Of a stretch of 58,027 nt of DNA, positions 1 to 7,868 are shown in pieces. The DNA lies in NCBI RefSeq assembly GCF_009765685.1, contig NZ_LMUY01000023.1, positions 1 to 58,027 of the forward strand. Direction: 5' to 3'. The position numbers and the translations under genes are program-made. Origin of the DNA: Acidisphaera sp. L21 (GTDB lineage: Bacteria > Pseudomonadota > Alphaproteobacteria > Acetobacterales > Acetobacteraceae). How positions within the stretch are numbered: position 1 is the first letter of the stretch; each line of letters opens with the position of its first letter. The notes beneath the pieces are model-generated. The model did no database searches. It saw only the letters and a list, made by a program, of their open reading frames with translations, and had not been told where the DNA came from.

Positions 1-2319
1 CGCCGCCTCGCCGCGATCCTGGGCCCGGGCGCAGAACAGCGGCCGGGGCAGGGCGACTACGCCTCCGCCGCCGCCGCCGCCTTCGAACCGCGCGAGACCC
101 GTGGCGACCCGGCGACCGTGCTGGCCGAGGCCGGCACCGGCACCGGCAAGACGCTCGGCTACGTCGCCCCCGCCAGCCTGTGGGCCGAGCGCAACGGCGC
201 CCCCGTCTGGATCAGCACCTATACGAGGCACCTGCAGCGCCAGGTAGAGGGCGAGCTGGCCCGGTTGCATCCCGATCCGGTGCAGCGCCGCCGTCGCGTC
301 GTCGTCCGCAAAGGTCGCGAAAACTATTTGTGCCTGCTGAATTTGGAGGACCGCGTGAACGGCCTGGCCGGCGCCCACGGCTCGGCCGGAGTCATCCCGT
401 TGGGCCTGATCGCACGCTGGGTGCTGGCGACGGCAGATGGCGACATTGCCGGCGGCGACCTACCCGGCTGGTTCAGCGAACTCTTCGGCCCGGCGGCGCT
501 GCTGGGCCTGGCCGACCGCCGGGGCGAGTGCATTCACGGCGCCTGTCCCCACTACCGCCGCTGCTTCGTCGAACACACCATCCGCCGCGCCCGCACTGCC
601 GAGCTGGTGGTCGCCAACCACGCCCTGGTGATGATCCAGGCCGCCCACGGCTTCTCCGACGGCTCCAGCAATGGCGGCATCGATGGCGGCGCGGTCCCCA
701 CCCGCTACGTCTTCGACGAAGGCCACCACCTGTTCGACGCCGCCGACAGCGCCTTCGCCGCCGTGTTCAGCGGCATCGAGGGCGCCGAACTGCGTCGCTG
801 GCTGCTGGGCGCAGAGGGCGGTGCTTCCCGCGCCCGTGGCCTCCGCCGCCGCCTGGAGGAACTGGTCGGCGGCCGCCCGGAACTGGAAGCCCCGCTAGAA
901 GCCGCCCTGCAAGCCAGCCGTGCCTTGCCCGCCCCCGGCTGGTCGATGCGTCTGTCCGAGGAACTGCCCGATGTGGGCGGGCTGGAGGCCGGGCAGACCA
1001 ACGTGTCGGAGGCATTGCTGCACCTGGTCCGCCACCAGGTGCTGGCCCGCGCCCCCAACGTGGAGGCCAGCGAGGGCCGCCGCGCCCTGCTGGATTGCGA
1101 CCTGCAACCACTCGTGGACGGCTTCACCGAGGCCGCCACCCGCCTGGACCGCGCCCTGGGCCGCATCGCCGAGCCATTGCGCACCCTGGTGACCCGCCTC
1201 AACGACCGCTTGGACACCGAGGCGGAGGAGTTGGAAGCCGCCACCCGCGCCCGGATCGAAGCCGCTGCCCGCGTGCTGAAACACCGCGCCATCGATCGTC
1301 TGTCCGCCTGGCAGGCCATGCTGGGCGAACTCGCCAACCCGCCCGCCGAACCAGGCCAACGCCCAACCCACGTCACCTTCTTCCAGCTCGACCGGCGGGA
1401 GGCAGGGGACCGCGACGCCGGAATCCATCGCCACTGGCTAGACCCGACCGTGCCCTTCGCCGCCACGCTCGCCGCCTCCGCCCACGGCCTGCTGATCACC
1501 AGTGCCACCCTGCGTGACGGTGGCGAGGAGGAACCGGAAGCCGCCTGGGCCGCCGCCGAGGCCCGCGTGGGGGCGCCCCACCTGCCATCGCCCGCGATCC
1601 GCGCTGCCGTCGCCAGCCCGTTCGACTACGCCCGCCAAACCCGGGCCTTCGTGGTAACGGACGTGGCAGCCGACATCCCGGCATTGGCCACAGCCTTCCG
1701 CACCCTGTTCCTGGCAGCCGGCGGTGGCGGGTTGGGCCTGTTCACCGCCATCAGCCGACTGCAAGCCGTCCACACCCGCATCGCCCCAGCGCTGGAGCAA
1801 GCCGGCATCCCCCTGCTGGCCCAGCACGTGGACGCCATGGACAACTCCACCCTGGTGGACGTCTTCCGCACCGAAATCGACTCCTGCCTGCTGGGCACCG
1901 ACGCGATGCGCGACGGCGTCGACGTCCCCGGCCGGGCCTTGCGCCTGGTGGTGTTCGAGCGTGTGCCCTGGCCACGCCCCGACATCCTGCACCGCGAACG
2001 CCGCATCCATCTCTCCGCCGGCGCACCCCGCGCATTCGACGACGCAGTGGCCCGCCTGCGCCTGCGCCAGGCCTTTGGCCGCCTGATCCGCGCCGCCGGT
2101 GACCAGGGCGTTTTCGTTCTGCTGGACCGCCGTGCTCCAAGCCGCCTACTATCCGCGCTGCCGCCGGGGGTCGCGGTGCAGCGCCTGGGCCTGTCCGAAG
2201 TCGCTGCACACACACGCGCGTTCTTGAATTGTTCGGCAGCCCCCTTGATCTCGACGCCGGGTTCGATCAGGGTCCCGCCCAGTTCGACAAGCGGTTTAGC
2301 GGCTGATTTTGGGGAGTGA
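1..2319 (+). CDS. ATP-dependent DNA helicase, DinG/XPD-like (5' end missing)
   Basis: This is a superfamily 2 iron-sulfur helicase that probably unwinds DNA during repair. The frame is already open at base 1, and residues typical of the Q-motif region (RPGQGDYA) precede the Walker A motif AGTGTGKT near 130-155, so the true start lies upstream of the window. Downstream come four cysteines arranged as in the DinG/XPD Fe-S domain (one in ENYLCLL, three in CIHGACPHYRRC), a DEAH-type box DEGHH near 715, the motif LITSATL near 1495 and the C-terminal motif RQAFGRLIRA near 2068. About 30 residues after the usual family end (AFL, near 2225) look unstructured and may be a lineage-specific tail. The next gene starts 2 bp beyond the stop. 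The family is clear; the cellular role is inferred. Confidence 0.9.
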   Translation, partial: RRLAAILGPGAEQRPGQGDYASAAAAAFEPRETRGDPATVLAEAGTGTGKTLGYVAPASLWAERNGAPVWISTYTRHLQRQVEGELARLHPDPVQRRRRVVVRKGRENYLCLLNLEDRVNGLAGAHGSAGVIPLGLIARWVLATADGDIAGGDLPGWFSELFGPAALLGLADRRGECIHGACPHYRRCFVEHTIRRARTAELVVANHALVMIQAAHGFSDGSSNGGIDGGAVPTRYVFDEGHHLFDAADSAFAAVFSGIEGAELRRWLLGAEGGASRARGLRRRLEELVGGRPELEAPLEAALQASRALPAPGWSMRLSEELPDVGGLEAGQTNVSEALLHLVRHQVLARAPNVEASEGRRALLDCDLQPLVDGFTEAATRLDRALGRIAEPLRTLVTRLNDRLDTEAEELEAATRARIEAAARVLKHRAIDRLSAWQAMLGELANPPAEPGQRPTHVTFFQLDRREAGDRDAGIHRHWLDPTVPFAATLAASAHGLLITSATLRDGGEEEPEAAWAAAEARVGAPHLPSPAIRAAVASPFDYARQTRAFVVTDVAADIPALATAFRTLFLAAGGGGLGLFTAISRLQAVHTRIAPALEQAGIPLLAQHVDAMDNSTLVDVFRTEIDSCLLGTDAMRDGVDVPGRALRLVVFERVPWPRPDILHRERRIHLSAGAPRAFDDAVARLRLRQAFGRLIRAAGDQGVFVLLDRRAPSRLLSALPPGVAVQRLGLSEVAAHTRAFLNCSAAPLISTPGSIRVPPSSTSGLAADFGE

Positions 2320-2321
2320 CG

Positions 2322-2747
2322 ATGCTGGCACGGTTGGGTCTTGATCCGCAGGAGGCGCTGGTCTGCACGATGGTGCTGGTCGCCGCGACGGATGGCGGGA
2401 TCACCGACCGCGAGATCGGCGTCATGTCCGCCCTCGTGCAAACGCTTCCGGCCTTCAACGGCTTCTCCACCGACCAGCTGGACTCCGCGACCGAGGCCGC
2501 GATCAACCTGCTGCGCGAGGATGAAGGCCTGGCCCATGCCGGCCGCCTAATTCGCGAGGCTTTGCCCGTTCGCCTGCGCGAAACCGCCTATGCCTTGGCC
2601 TGTGAAGTTATCGCCGGCGACGGCTTCGCCGCCCAGGCCACGCTGCAGATGCTGGAATTCGTGCTGACCGAACTCAACATCGACCCGCTCGTCGCCGCCG
2701 CCATCGAACGCGGTACCCGCGCCCGGTATCGCAAAGTGGAGGACTAG
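2322..2747 (+). CDS. TerB-like (tellurite resistance TerB family) protein
   Basis: This 141-residue all-helical protein resembles the TerB/DjlA N-terminal fold. It has the acidic helix pattern VAATDGGITDREI near the N-terminus and a second, similar repeat (EVIAGDGFAAQ) in the second half, the internal duplication typical of TerB. I chose ATG 2322 because a GGGGAG ribosome site (2311-2316) sits 5 nt upstream; GTG 2316, overlapping the helicase stop, is the alternative. The tight junction with the helicase gene implies co-transcription and probably translational coupling. TerB-family proteins bind metals or mediate membrane-associated stress responses in other bacteria, but nothing here shows actual tellurite resistance. 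Confidence 0.75.
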   Translation: MLARLGLDPQEALVCTMVLVAATDGGITDREIGVMSALVQTLPAFNGFSTDQLDSATEAAINLLREDEGLAHAGRLIREALPVRLRETAYALACEVIAGDGFAAQATLQMLEFVLTELNIDPLVAAAIERGTRARYRKVED

Positions 2748-2778
2748 CCTCCACCCATGCGACGCGTTCAGGCGGTAC

Positions 2779-3738
2779 CTAGGCCGTAAGCGTGTCGATC
2801 TCCGCCATTTCCTCCGCGGTCAGCTTCCAGCCGCCGGACTTTGCGTTCTCCGCCACTTGGTCGATCTTCGTCGCCCCGGCGATGACGCTGGCGACTGGGC
2901 TGCGGCACAGCAGCCAGCTGAACGCCAACTCGACCATCGTCCGGCCGCGGGCCTTGGCGAAATCGGCCAGCTTCTCCACTTTCGGCCAATTCCCATCGGT
3001 CAGATAGCGGTCTGCCAGCCGGGCCGTATTGGTCAGCCGCGCACCCTCCGGCATGACGGCATTGCGCTGGTACTTGCCCGTCAGCATCCCGCTCGCCAAC
3101 GGGAAATACGGCAGCAGCCCCAGCCCGAACCGGTCCATCGCGGGCAGCAATTCCTTGTCGGCATCGCGCACCAGCAACGACAGCTCGTCCTGGCACGACA
3201 CGAACGGAGTCAGATGCCGGTCATCGGCCGTCCACATCGCATCGGCCACCTGCCACGACGCGAAGTTCGAACAACCCACATATCGCACCTTGCCGGAGCG
3301 CACGAGGTCGTCCAGGGCGCTCATCGACTCCTCCAGCGGCGTCTTCGTGTCGTAGCGATGCTGCTGATAGAGGTCGATATAATCGGTCTTCAACCGGGTC
3401 AGGCTGTCCTCCACCGCACGCACGATGTAGCGGCGGGAAGCCCCCTTCAACGTCTCCGCCTCGTCCATCGGCATGGCGAACTTGGTCGCCAGCACGATGT
3501 CCTTGCGCTTCGGCCCGATGATCTGCCCCAGGATTTCCTCCGACGCGCCCTTATGCGCGCCTGCAATCCCCACCGCGCCATAAACGTCCGCCGTGTCGAA
3601 CAGGGTGATGCCCACGTCAAACGCGGCATGCACCACCGCCCGCGACGCCTCCAAATCGATGCGTCCGCCGAAATTGTTGCAGCCCAGCCCAATCGTCGAG
3701 ACCTGCAGGCCGGAGCGGCCCAGGGTGCGGTAGTCCAT
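2779..3738 (-). CDS. Aldo/keto reductase
   Basis: This 319-residue NAD(P)H-dependent aldo/keto reductase is full length for the family. The N-terminus has the TLGRSGLQVS strand and the GLGCNNFGG motif. The catalytic tetrad is visible as Asp48 and Tyr53 (FDTADVYG), Lys86 (ATKF) and His127 (QQHRYD). The C-terminal part has the cofactor-binding VIAGATKIDQVAEN segment. It resembles the YajO/Tas-type oxidoreductases that act on small aldehydes and ketones; the substrate cannot be read from sequence. An AAGGA ribosome site lies about 7 nt before the ATG. It sits 12 bp downstream of the DUF1194 gene, so it is probably the last gene of a three-gene transcript. It converges on the TerB gene. Confidence 0.9.
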   Translation of the reverse strand: MDYRTLGRSGLQVSTIGLGCNNFGGRIDLEASRAVVHAAFDVGITLFDTADVYGAVGIAGAHKGASEEILGQIIGPKRKDIVLATKFAMPMDEAETLKGASRRYIVRAVEDSLTRLKTDYIDLYQQHRYDTKTPLEESMSALDDLVRSGKVRYVGCSNFASWQVADAMWTADDRHLTPFVSCQDELSLLVRDADKELLPAMDRFGLGLLPYFPLASGMLTGKYQRNAVMPEGARLTNTARLADRYLTDGNWPKVEKLADFAKARGRTMVELAFSWLLCRSPVASVIAGATKIDQVAENAKSGGWKLTAEEMAEIDTLTA

Positions 3739-3750
3739 GAGGAAGATCCT

Positions 3751-4473
3751 TTAGCCGCGGTGGAGAGGGAGGCTGGCGATCTCGTTCAACAGCTTGCGCG
3801 ACATCGCCTCGCCAAACGTCGCGAAATCATGCACCTCCACCACGAAGCTGCCCATCCCGCCCGTGACATTTTCCCGATACCAATTCGTCAGCCCGCCCGG
3901 CGGCTGCACATGGGCGAAGGTATAGGACACCGGGTGGTCGTTGATGATCGTCAGCCCGTTGATGGTGATGTCGGACGCAACGGCATCGTCCCGCGCATCC
4001 GATGACGGCCGGCCAGCATTGTTGGTGCCATCCCCGGCGACGTCGATCACCTTGCGGGCATCGCCGAACTTGCCGTCGATCAGCATCTTCGCCGCCACAT
4101 CGATGCCGCTGCTGATCGACGTGCGGCCATACGAACTGCGCGGCAACGCCATCAGCGTGCCGGCGAACGCCTTGGCAGACGCCGCGTCGGAAATGACGGT
4201 CCAACCCGTCAGCGCCTGAACCTGCTCGGTGCTCGAAAATTCGACATAGGCGACGGCGATGCGCCCATTCGGCCCACCCTGGATCGCCGCGATCACATGC
4301 GGATCGCTGAAGGCGGTGGAGTAGCCCGTCTTCTCAAGCTGGAATTCGGAGTCGTCGATGGAGCGGGATACGTCCGTCACCAGCACCAGGGCCACATCCA
4401 CCGGAGCCGTGGCCGCGCGCGGCGCGCTGGCGGCGGCAAGCGTGAAGCAGACGGCCAGGATGGAGTAGCGCAT
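3751..4473 (-). CDS. Secreted DUF1194 (von Willebrand A-like) protein
   Basis: This 240-residue exported protein has a Sec signal peptide (residues 1 to about 21, ending around PRAATA) followed by a von Willebrand factor A-like domain of the DUF1194 family. The metal-site motif appears as DVSRS (Asp34, Ser36, Ser38), with a downstream GRTSI threonine and the DVAGDG aspartate that complete a MIDAS-like site. Function is unknown. VWA folds usually bind protein or ligand through a divalent cation, and here that would happen in the periplasm or outside the cell. It is 14 bp downstream of another secreted protein and 12 bp upstream of the aldo/keto reductase, so the three are probably co-transcribed. 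Confidence 0.8.
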   Translation of the reverse strand: MRYSILAVCFTLAAASAPRAATAPVDVALVLVTDVSRSIDDSEFQLEKTGYSTAFSDPHVIAAIQGGPNGRIAVAYVEFSSTEQVQALTGWTVISDAASAKAFAGTLMALPRSSYGRTSISSGIDVAAKMLIDGKFGDARKVIDVAGDGTNNAGRPSSDARDDAVASDITINGLTIINDHPVSYTFAHVQPPGGLTNWYRENVTGGMGSFVVEVHDFATFGEAMSRKLLNEIASLPLHRG

Positions 4474-4487
4474 CCCGGCCCGCCGCC

Positions 4488-4949
4488 TTATCGAACGATT
4501 TCGAGTTGGATGCCGTCTGCCGACCCGGACAGTCGCGCACCCTTGGTCACGTCATCAATCCGCAATTCGACGCCCTGGCCGTTCTTCAGAAACTGGCCGC
4601 CGAGCCCGTTGCCCAACGTCGCCTCCCCGGTGGCGGCGGCGTATGTGCCGCTAAAGTCGCTCAGCCGGTGCAGATTATACACTCGGCCGTGTCCAACTAT
4701 CGTGCTGAACCCGACATCGGCGACCGTCACGCCCTTGACGGTAAAGCGATAGCGATGCCCGGCGTAGGTGAGCACGCCATTGCCCCAGGTATAGCCAACG
4801 CCCACCGCCGCAGCCTTCGCGGTGATGGTAACACGGCCGACCACCGGGCCCGGGGCTGCCGGGTCACGCTGCGCAAACGCCGGGGCCGCGGCAGCCACAC
4901 TGGCTGCCAGGACGAAACCGCCAACGATACGGCGGGTAATGGTCTTCAT
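4488..4949 (-). CDS. Secreted beta-rich protein, EipA/DUF1134-like (tentative)
   Basis: This 153-residue exported protein has a clear signal peptide (residues 1-26, basic MKTITRR then a hydrophobic core and AFA before the mature QRDPAA). The mature part is dominated by short beta-strand patterns rich in Gly and Val: VGYTWGNGVLTYAGHRY, FTVKGVTVADVGFS and RVYNLHRLSDFSGTY. This layout recalls EipA (DUF1134) and related small envelope proteins of Proteobacteria, but I am not certain of the family. It is the first gene of a probable operon with the DUF1194 protein and the aldo/keto reductase. A periplasmic or envelope-surface role is likely; the activity is unknown. Confidence 0.65.
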   Translation of the reverse strand: MKTITRRIVGGFVLAASVAAAAPAFAQRDPAAPGPVVGRVTITAKAAAVGVGYTWGNGVLTYAGHRYRFTVKGVTVADVGFSTIVGHGRVYNLHRLSDFSGTYAAATGEATLGNGLGGQFLKNGQGVELRIDDVTKGARLSGSADGIQLEIVR

Positions 4950-5021
4950 AACTGCGCACCTTCATGAACATTCAGTGCAGCAAGAACGCGCGGTCTCCCA
5001 GATTGTTGCGCCCACCCCGGC

Positions 5022-5684
5022 TCAATGGCTAGCCCAAACGATGCGATGCACCCAGGCGACGTCTTTCAAGTCGAAGCTGTGATCCTTATGCGCCGGGTTC
5101 AGGCTTCTCAATTCCACCCGCCGGGCCGACCGGCGGGCCAATTGCTTGGCCAGGACCTCCCCGCTCACGGTGCGAACCACCACCCGGTCGCCCCGGCGGA
5201 TCGGCGCGGCGGGGGAGACGATCACCACATCGCCGTCCCGAAATACCGGCTCCATCGACGTGCCGGAGATCTCCAGCGCATAGGCGTTCAGGTCGCCGAT
5301 CTCCGGCAGGCTCACCTCGTCCCAACTACCACCGACCGGGTAGCCGCCATCGTCGAAAAACCCGTCCGACCCGGCCTGCGCCAGCCCGATCAGCGGGATG
5401 CGCCGCTGCGATTGCATCCGCGGATTGGACGATAGCGCCCGCGCCCCAGACACCAGCGTGCTGAATGCCTCGAGCGTCGCCCCAGTGGCATTCAGCACCT
5501 TCGCCAGGCTCTCCGTACTGGGCCAGCGCGCGCGGCCATCCGGCATCGACCGCTTGGATGGGTTGAACGTGGTTGGATCCAGCCCGGCAGCGCGTGCCAG
5601 GCCCGAAACCGACAATCCGTTCTCGGCCGCCAACGTATCCAGCGCACGCCAAATATCCTCGTGCTTCACCCGCCCAATCTCCAT
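5022..5684 (-). CDS. S24/LexA-family self-cleaving transcriptional repressor
   Basis: This is a 220-residue two-domain regulator. Residues 8-75 form an XRE-like helix-turn-helix (SVSGLARAAGLDPTTF) and residues about 95-215 form a LexA-type S24 peptidase domain. The catalytic dyad is Ser143 (SGTSMEP) and Lys180 (EVLAKQL), and a plausible autocleavage bond is Ala104-Gly105 in LAQAGSDG. The family includes phage CI repressors and stress regulators that cleave themselves when RecA is activated, but RecA control here is only inferred. No other phage genes surround it, so it looks like a chromosomal regulator. A tandem 13-bp repeat lies 40-74 bp upstream in the divergent promoter region and is the natural candidate operator. 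Confidence 0.88.
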   Translation of the reverse strand: MEIGRVKHEDIWRALDTLAAENGLSVSGLARAAGLDPTTFNPSKRSMPDGRARWPSTESLAKVLNATGATLEAFSTLVSGARALSSNPRMQSQRRIPLIGLAQAGSDGFFDDGGYPVGGSWDEVSLPEIGDLNAYALEISGTSMEPVFRDGDVVIVSPAAPIRRGDRVVVRTVSGEVLAKQLARRSARRVELRSLNPAHKDHSFDLKDVAWVHRIVWASH

Positions 5685-5723
5685 GAACTCGTGCGCGATT
5701 CTACGCTGCCAGCAAGTCTAATG

Positions 5724-5758
5724 GGAATTAACGCCGAGCACGATAGGAATTAACGCCG
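5724..5758. promoter_or_regulatory. Tandem 13-bp direct repeat, candidate operator
   Basis: GGAATTAACGCCG occurs exactly twice, at 5724-5736 and 5746-5758, with a 22-bp period, about two helical turns. The pair lies between the divergent S24 repressor (start 5684) and the 122-residue gene at 5846. Its position and helical phasing suggest two operator copies bound on the same DNA face, probably by the neighbouring repressor. Binding is inferred. Confidence 0.5.
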
Positions 5759-5845
5759 CTTCTGGTTGCGGCCAGGCGCGTTGTGTGGGTTTATGTTCCT
5801 GTTCTGTTCTCATCTCAGGACGCTCCTCAAGCGCGAGACCCGCCC

Positions 5846-6214
5846 ATGCACGCCCTTTCCCTGTCGGCACCCATCCGCGGGCGCGATGCTGCGCCACAGC
5901 CATTCCGGTCCGCCGAGGAGGCGTGGCTATGGACCATGGCCGCCCTCATGGCCCGGCGCGACGGCGCCGGCGTATCATGGCGCCCCGAAGGTCCGCAGCG
6001 CCCATGCGACCCGGACGACATTCTACGCAGCCTGGACACGCTGTATCGCCAGCGGAGCATCGAGTTACTGCACGTCCGGATCCTGCGGATCTGGGGCGAA
6101 CGCCAATCCCGCCCCCACGCCAACCGCCCCGGCCAGCTATCCGACTGGCGGTTATGGCACCAGGCGCTCGGTCAACTCGAATGGACCTTGCGCGCCCGCG
6201 GCATCGTCCGCTGA
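5846..6214 (+). CDS. Hypothetical protein, helical, 122 aa
   Basis: This is a conserved-looking small soluble protein with no named domain that I recognise. It is rich in Trp and Arg (EEAWLWTMAALMARRDG, RILRIWGERQ, DWRLWHQALGQLEW) and has a Pro-Cys-Asp segment (RPCDPDDILRSLDTLYRQRSIEL) that could form a helix-turn-helix-like bundle, though I would not assign DNA binding. I placed the start at ATG 5846 because upstream residues look non-coding and the composition changes there. It is transcribed divergently from the S24 repressor and shares its 160-bp promoter region with the tandem 13-bp repeat, so control by that repressor is plausible. I believe similar small proteins occur in Acetobacteraceae. 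Confidence 0.6.
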   Translation: MHALSLSAPIRGRDAAPQPFRSAEEAWLWTMAALMARRDGAGVSWRPEGPQRPCDPDDILRSLDTLYRQRSIELLHVRILRIWGERQSRPHANRPGQLSDWRLWHQALGQLEWTLRARGIVR

Positions 6215-6261
6215 ACCATGCCTGCGCCTAGGACCGAAAACCTACCACAAGGAGACCAACC

Positions 6262-6495
6262 ATGAACTTCGCCATCCGCAGCCTGTCCGTCCTCGCCTAC
6301 GCCAACGGCTTCACCCTCTGGCACTACAAGGGCGACGGCGACACGCTGTCCAACATGTCGCGCCCCGGCTTCTTCGACGATGCCGCAGACATGTTGGCCG
6401 GCGGCGACATGGTGCTGGTCTCGGCACCCGAAGGCGGCCGCGTGCTCTGCATCGCCAAGCAGGACGGCAGGGTCATCGCCGCCGCCCTGGCCTAA
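6262..6495 (+). CDS. Hypothetical protein, 77 aa
   Basis: This small protein has a strong ribosome site (AAGGAG, 6249-6254) about 7 nt before the ATG, which supports it as real. It is short, alpha/beta in character and has no signal peptide. Visible features are the aromatic stretch FTLWHYKGDGD and a hydrophobic beta pattern (MVLVSAP, RVLCIAKQDGRVIAAAL) resembling a small beta-barrel or DUF-type ligand-binding unit. The function is not recognised. It sits 47 bp after the 122-residue gene in the same direction, so the two may share a transcript under the S24-linked promoter. It ends 7 bp before the stop of the convergent small gene at 6503-6745. Confidence 0.6.
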   Translation: MNFAIRSLSVLAYANGFTLWHYKGDGDTLSNMSRPGFFDDAADMLAGGDMVLVSAPEGGRVLCIAKQDGRVIAAALA

Positions 6496-6502
6496 CCTCG
6501 CT

Positions 6503-6745
6503 TTACGCCCGGCGGCGCGCCCGTTTTTCCATCGCTGTGGGGGCGATCTCCACCGCATGGCGCGCCAGCCCGGCCTCCGTCGCGACGAAGCGGGAGTCGG
6601 GTCGCTCTTGCGCAAACCCCAGCCCCTGCAACCGCGCCAGGCACGGCCCGTCCTTCAATCCACCCGGTCGGCCGGATTGCCCAACCAGCAGCAACCGATG
6701 CAACGCAGACCGGCAGCAAGTCTCGAGATACGGTTCGTCCCACAT
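6503..6745 (-). CDS. Hypothetical small protein, possible winged-helix fragment, 80 aa
   Basis: A reverse-strand 80-residue frame between two forward genes reads as a plausible protein. It has an N-terminal helix with two adjacent cysteines (MWDEPYLETCCRSALHRLL), a Gly-rich turn, then ARLQGLGFAQERPDSRFVATEAGLARHAVEIAP, which looks like the wing and last helix of a winged-helix protein (L-G-x(n)-R-x-D-x-R-F-x-x-T-x-x-G). Codon bias follows this strand here. The frame stays open far upstream inside pyrD, so I set the start at ATG 6745, before pyrD. No clear ribosome site is visible. It is divergent from pyrD, whose start is 79 bp away. The function is unknown. Confidence 0.5.
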   Translation of the reverse strand: MWDEPYLETCCRSALHRLLLVGQSGRPGGLKDGPCLARLQGLGFAQERPDSRFVATEAGLARHAVEIAPTAMEKRARRRA

Positions 6746-6824
6746 GCGCGCAGCAATGTGGCCAAACGCCCCGGCATGGCAACCCCACTTGCCGTCCCCG
6801 GGTGGACCCTTAAAAGCGCTCTCC

Positions 6825-7868
6825 ATGACCCCCGCCATCGCCTCTGCCTTCCTGCCCGCCCTGCGCCGCCTGGATCCGGAGCAGGCGCATCGCCTGGCGC
6901 TGAAGGCGCTGGCCTGGGGCTTGGTCGGCCGCAACGCCCGTCCAGATGATCCAATCCTCGCCACTACCCTGCTGGCCCATCCTCTAACAAACCCGATCGG
7001 CCTCGCCGCCGGGTTCGATAAGGACGCGACCGCGCCCACTGGGCTGCTGCGCCTGGGCTTCGGCGCGGTGGAGGTCGGCACCGTCACCCCACGCCCGCAG
7101 ATCGGTAACCCACGCCCCAGGGTCTTCCGCCTGGAAGACGGGGCCGTCATCAACCGCATGGGCTTCAACAACGCTGGTATCAAATTGTTTTTGCGGAACA
7201 TTTCTCGCGCGACCCGCCCCACCGGCACGCTGATCGCCGCCAATGTCGGCATCAACAAGGACGGTGCCGACCCCGAGCGCGACTACCCCGCCCTGGTCGC
7301 CGCCGTCGCCCCCCACGCTGCCTACGTGACCCTCAACGTCAGTTCCCCCAACACCCCGGGCCTTCGCGGCTTGCAGGACGAGGCGCGGCTGCGATCCATC
7401 CTGCAGGGCGTCATGGCGCTGCCAGACCGCCCCCCGATCTTCGTCAAGATCGCGCCAGACCTCGCACCCGGCGCGCTGGAGGACATCGTCGCCGTCGCCG
7501 TATCGACGGGGGTTGAGGGCCTCATCATCTCCAACACCACGCTATCCCGCCCGCCCGGCCTCGGCGGTCCCCACATCGGTGAGGCTGGCGGACTGTCCGG
7601 ACCCCCATTGTTGGCGCTGTCCACAGCGATGCTGGCCCAGGCCTACCGCTTGGCCGCTGGCCGCCTAGTCCTAATCGGCGCCGGGGGCGTCACCACCGGG
7701 GCCGACGCGCTGGCCAAATTGCGCGCCGGGGCGCAGTTGGTGCAGATCTACGCCGCCTTTGCGGTACATGGCCCGGCGTTGTTGCCGCGGATCAAAACCG
7801 AACTCGCCGCGGCACTGCGTCGCGAAGGGTTCAAGAGCGTGGCCGAAGCAGTGGGGACAGGGGCATGA
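6825..7868 (+). CDS. pyrD: Dihydroorotate dehydrogenase (quinone), class 2
   Basis: This is the fourth step of de novo pyrimidine synthesis: dihydroorotate is oxidised to orotate with FMN, passing electrons to membrane ubiquinone. The 347-residue length and N-terminal helical segment (ALRRLDPEQAHRLAL) are typical of the membrane-associated class 2 enzyme. The FMN region GLAAGFDKDA, the GFNNAG loop and INKDGAD follow. The catalytic base is Ser174 in NVSSPNTPGLR, and the C-terminal phosphate-binding IGAGGV plus GAQLVQIYAA complete the barrel. ATG 6825 fits the family start. Its stop overlaps the ATG of the HAD hydrolase gene by 4 bp (ATGA), so the two are translationally coupled. Confidence 0.95.
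   Translation: MTPAIASAFLPALRRLDPEQAHRLALKALAWGLVGRNARPDDPILATTLLAHPLTNPIGLAAGFDKDATAPTGLLRLGFGAVEVGTVTPRPQIGNPRPRVFRLEDGAVINRMGFNNAGIKLFLRNISRATRPTGTLIAANVGINKDGADPERDYPALVAAVAPHAAYVTLNVSSPNTPGLRGLQDEARLRSILQGVMALPDRPPIFVKIAPDLAPGALEDIVAVAVSTGVEGLIISNTTLSRPPGLGGPHIGEAGGLSGPPLLALSTAMLAQAYRLAAGRLVLIGAGGVTTGADALAKLRAGAQLVQIYAAFAVHGPALLPRIKTELAAALRREGFKSVAEAVGTGA

Noticed and set aside
2225-2316. Reverse-strand peptide-like stretch (KPLVELGGTLIEPGVEIKG) opposite the helicase tail
   Set aside because: It looks protein-like, but it is short, has no start or ribosome site, and lies in the tail of a real gene. It might be a relic but cannot be supported.
2857-4005. 382-codon forward frame opposite the aldo/keto reductase
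   Set aside because: The reverse frame has all catalytic residues. The forward product is low-complexity and Arg/His-rich.
5766-6824. N-terminal extension of the pyrD reading frame
   Set aside because: The frame is open far upstream, but the residues are Arg/Pro-rich, overlap two better genes, and the family start fits ATG 6825.
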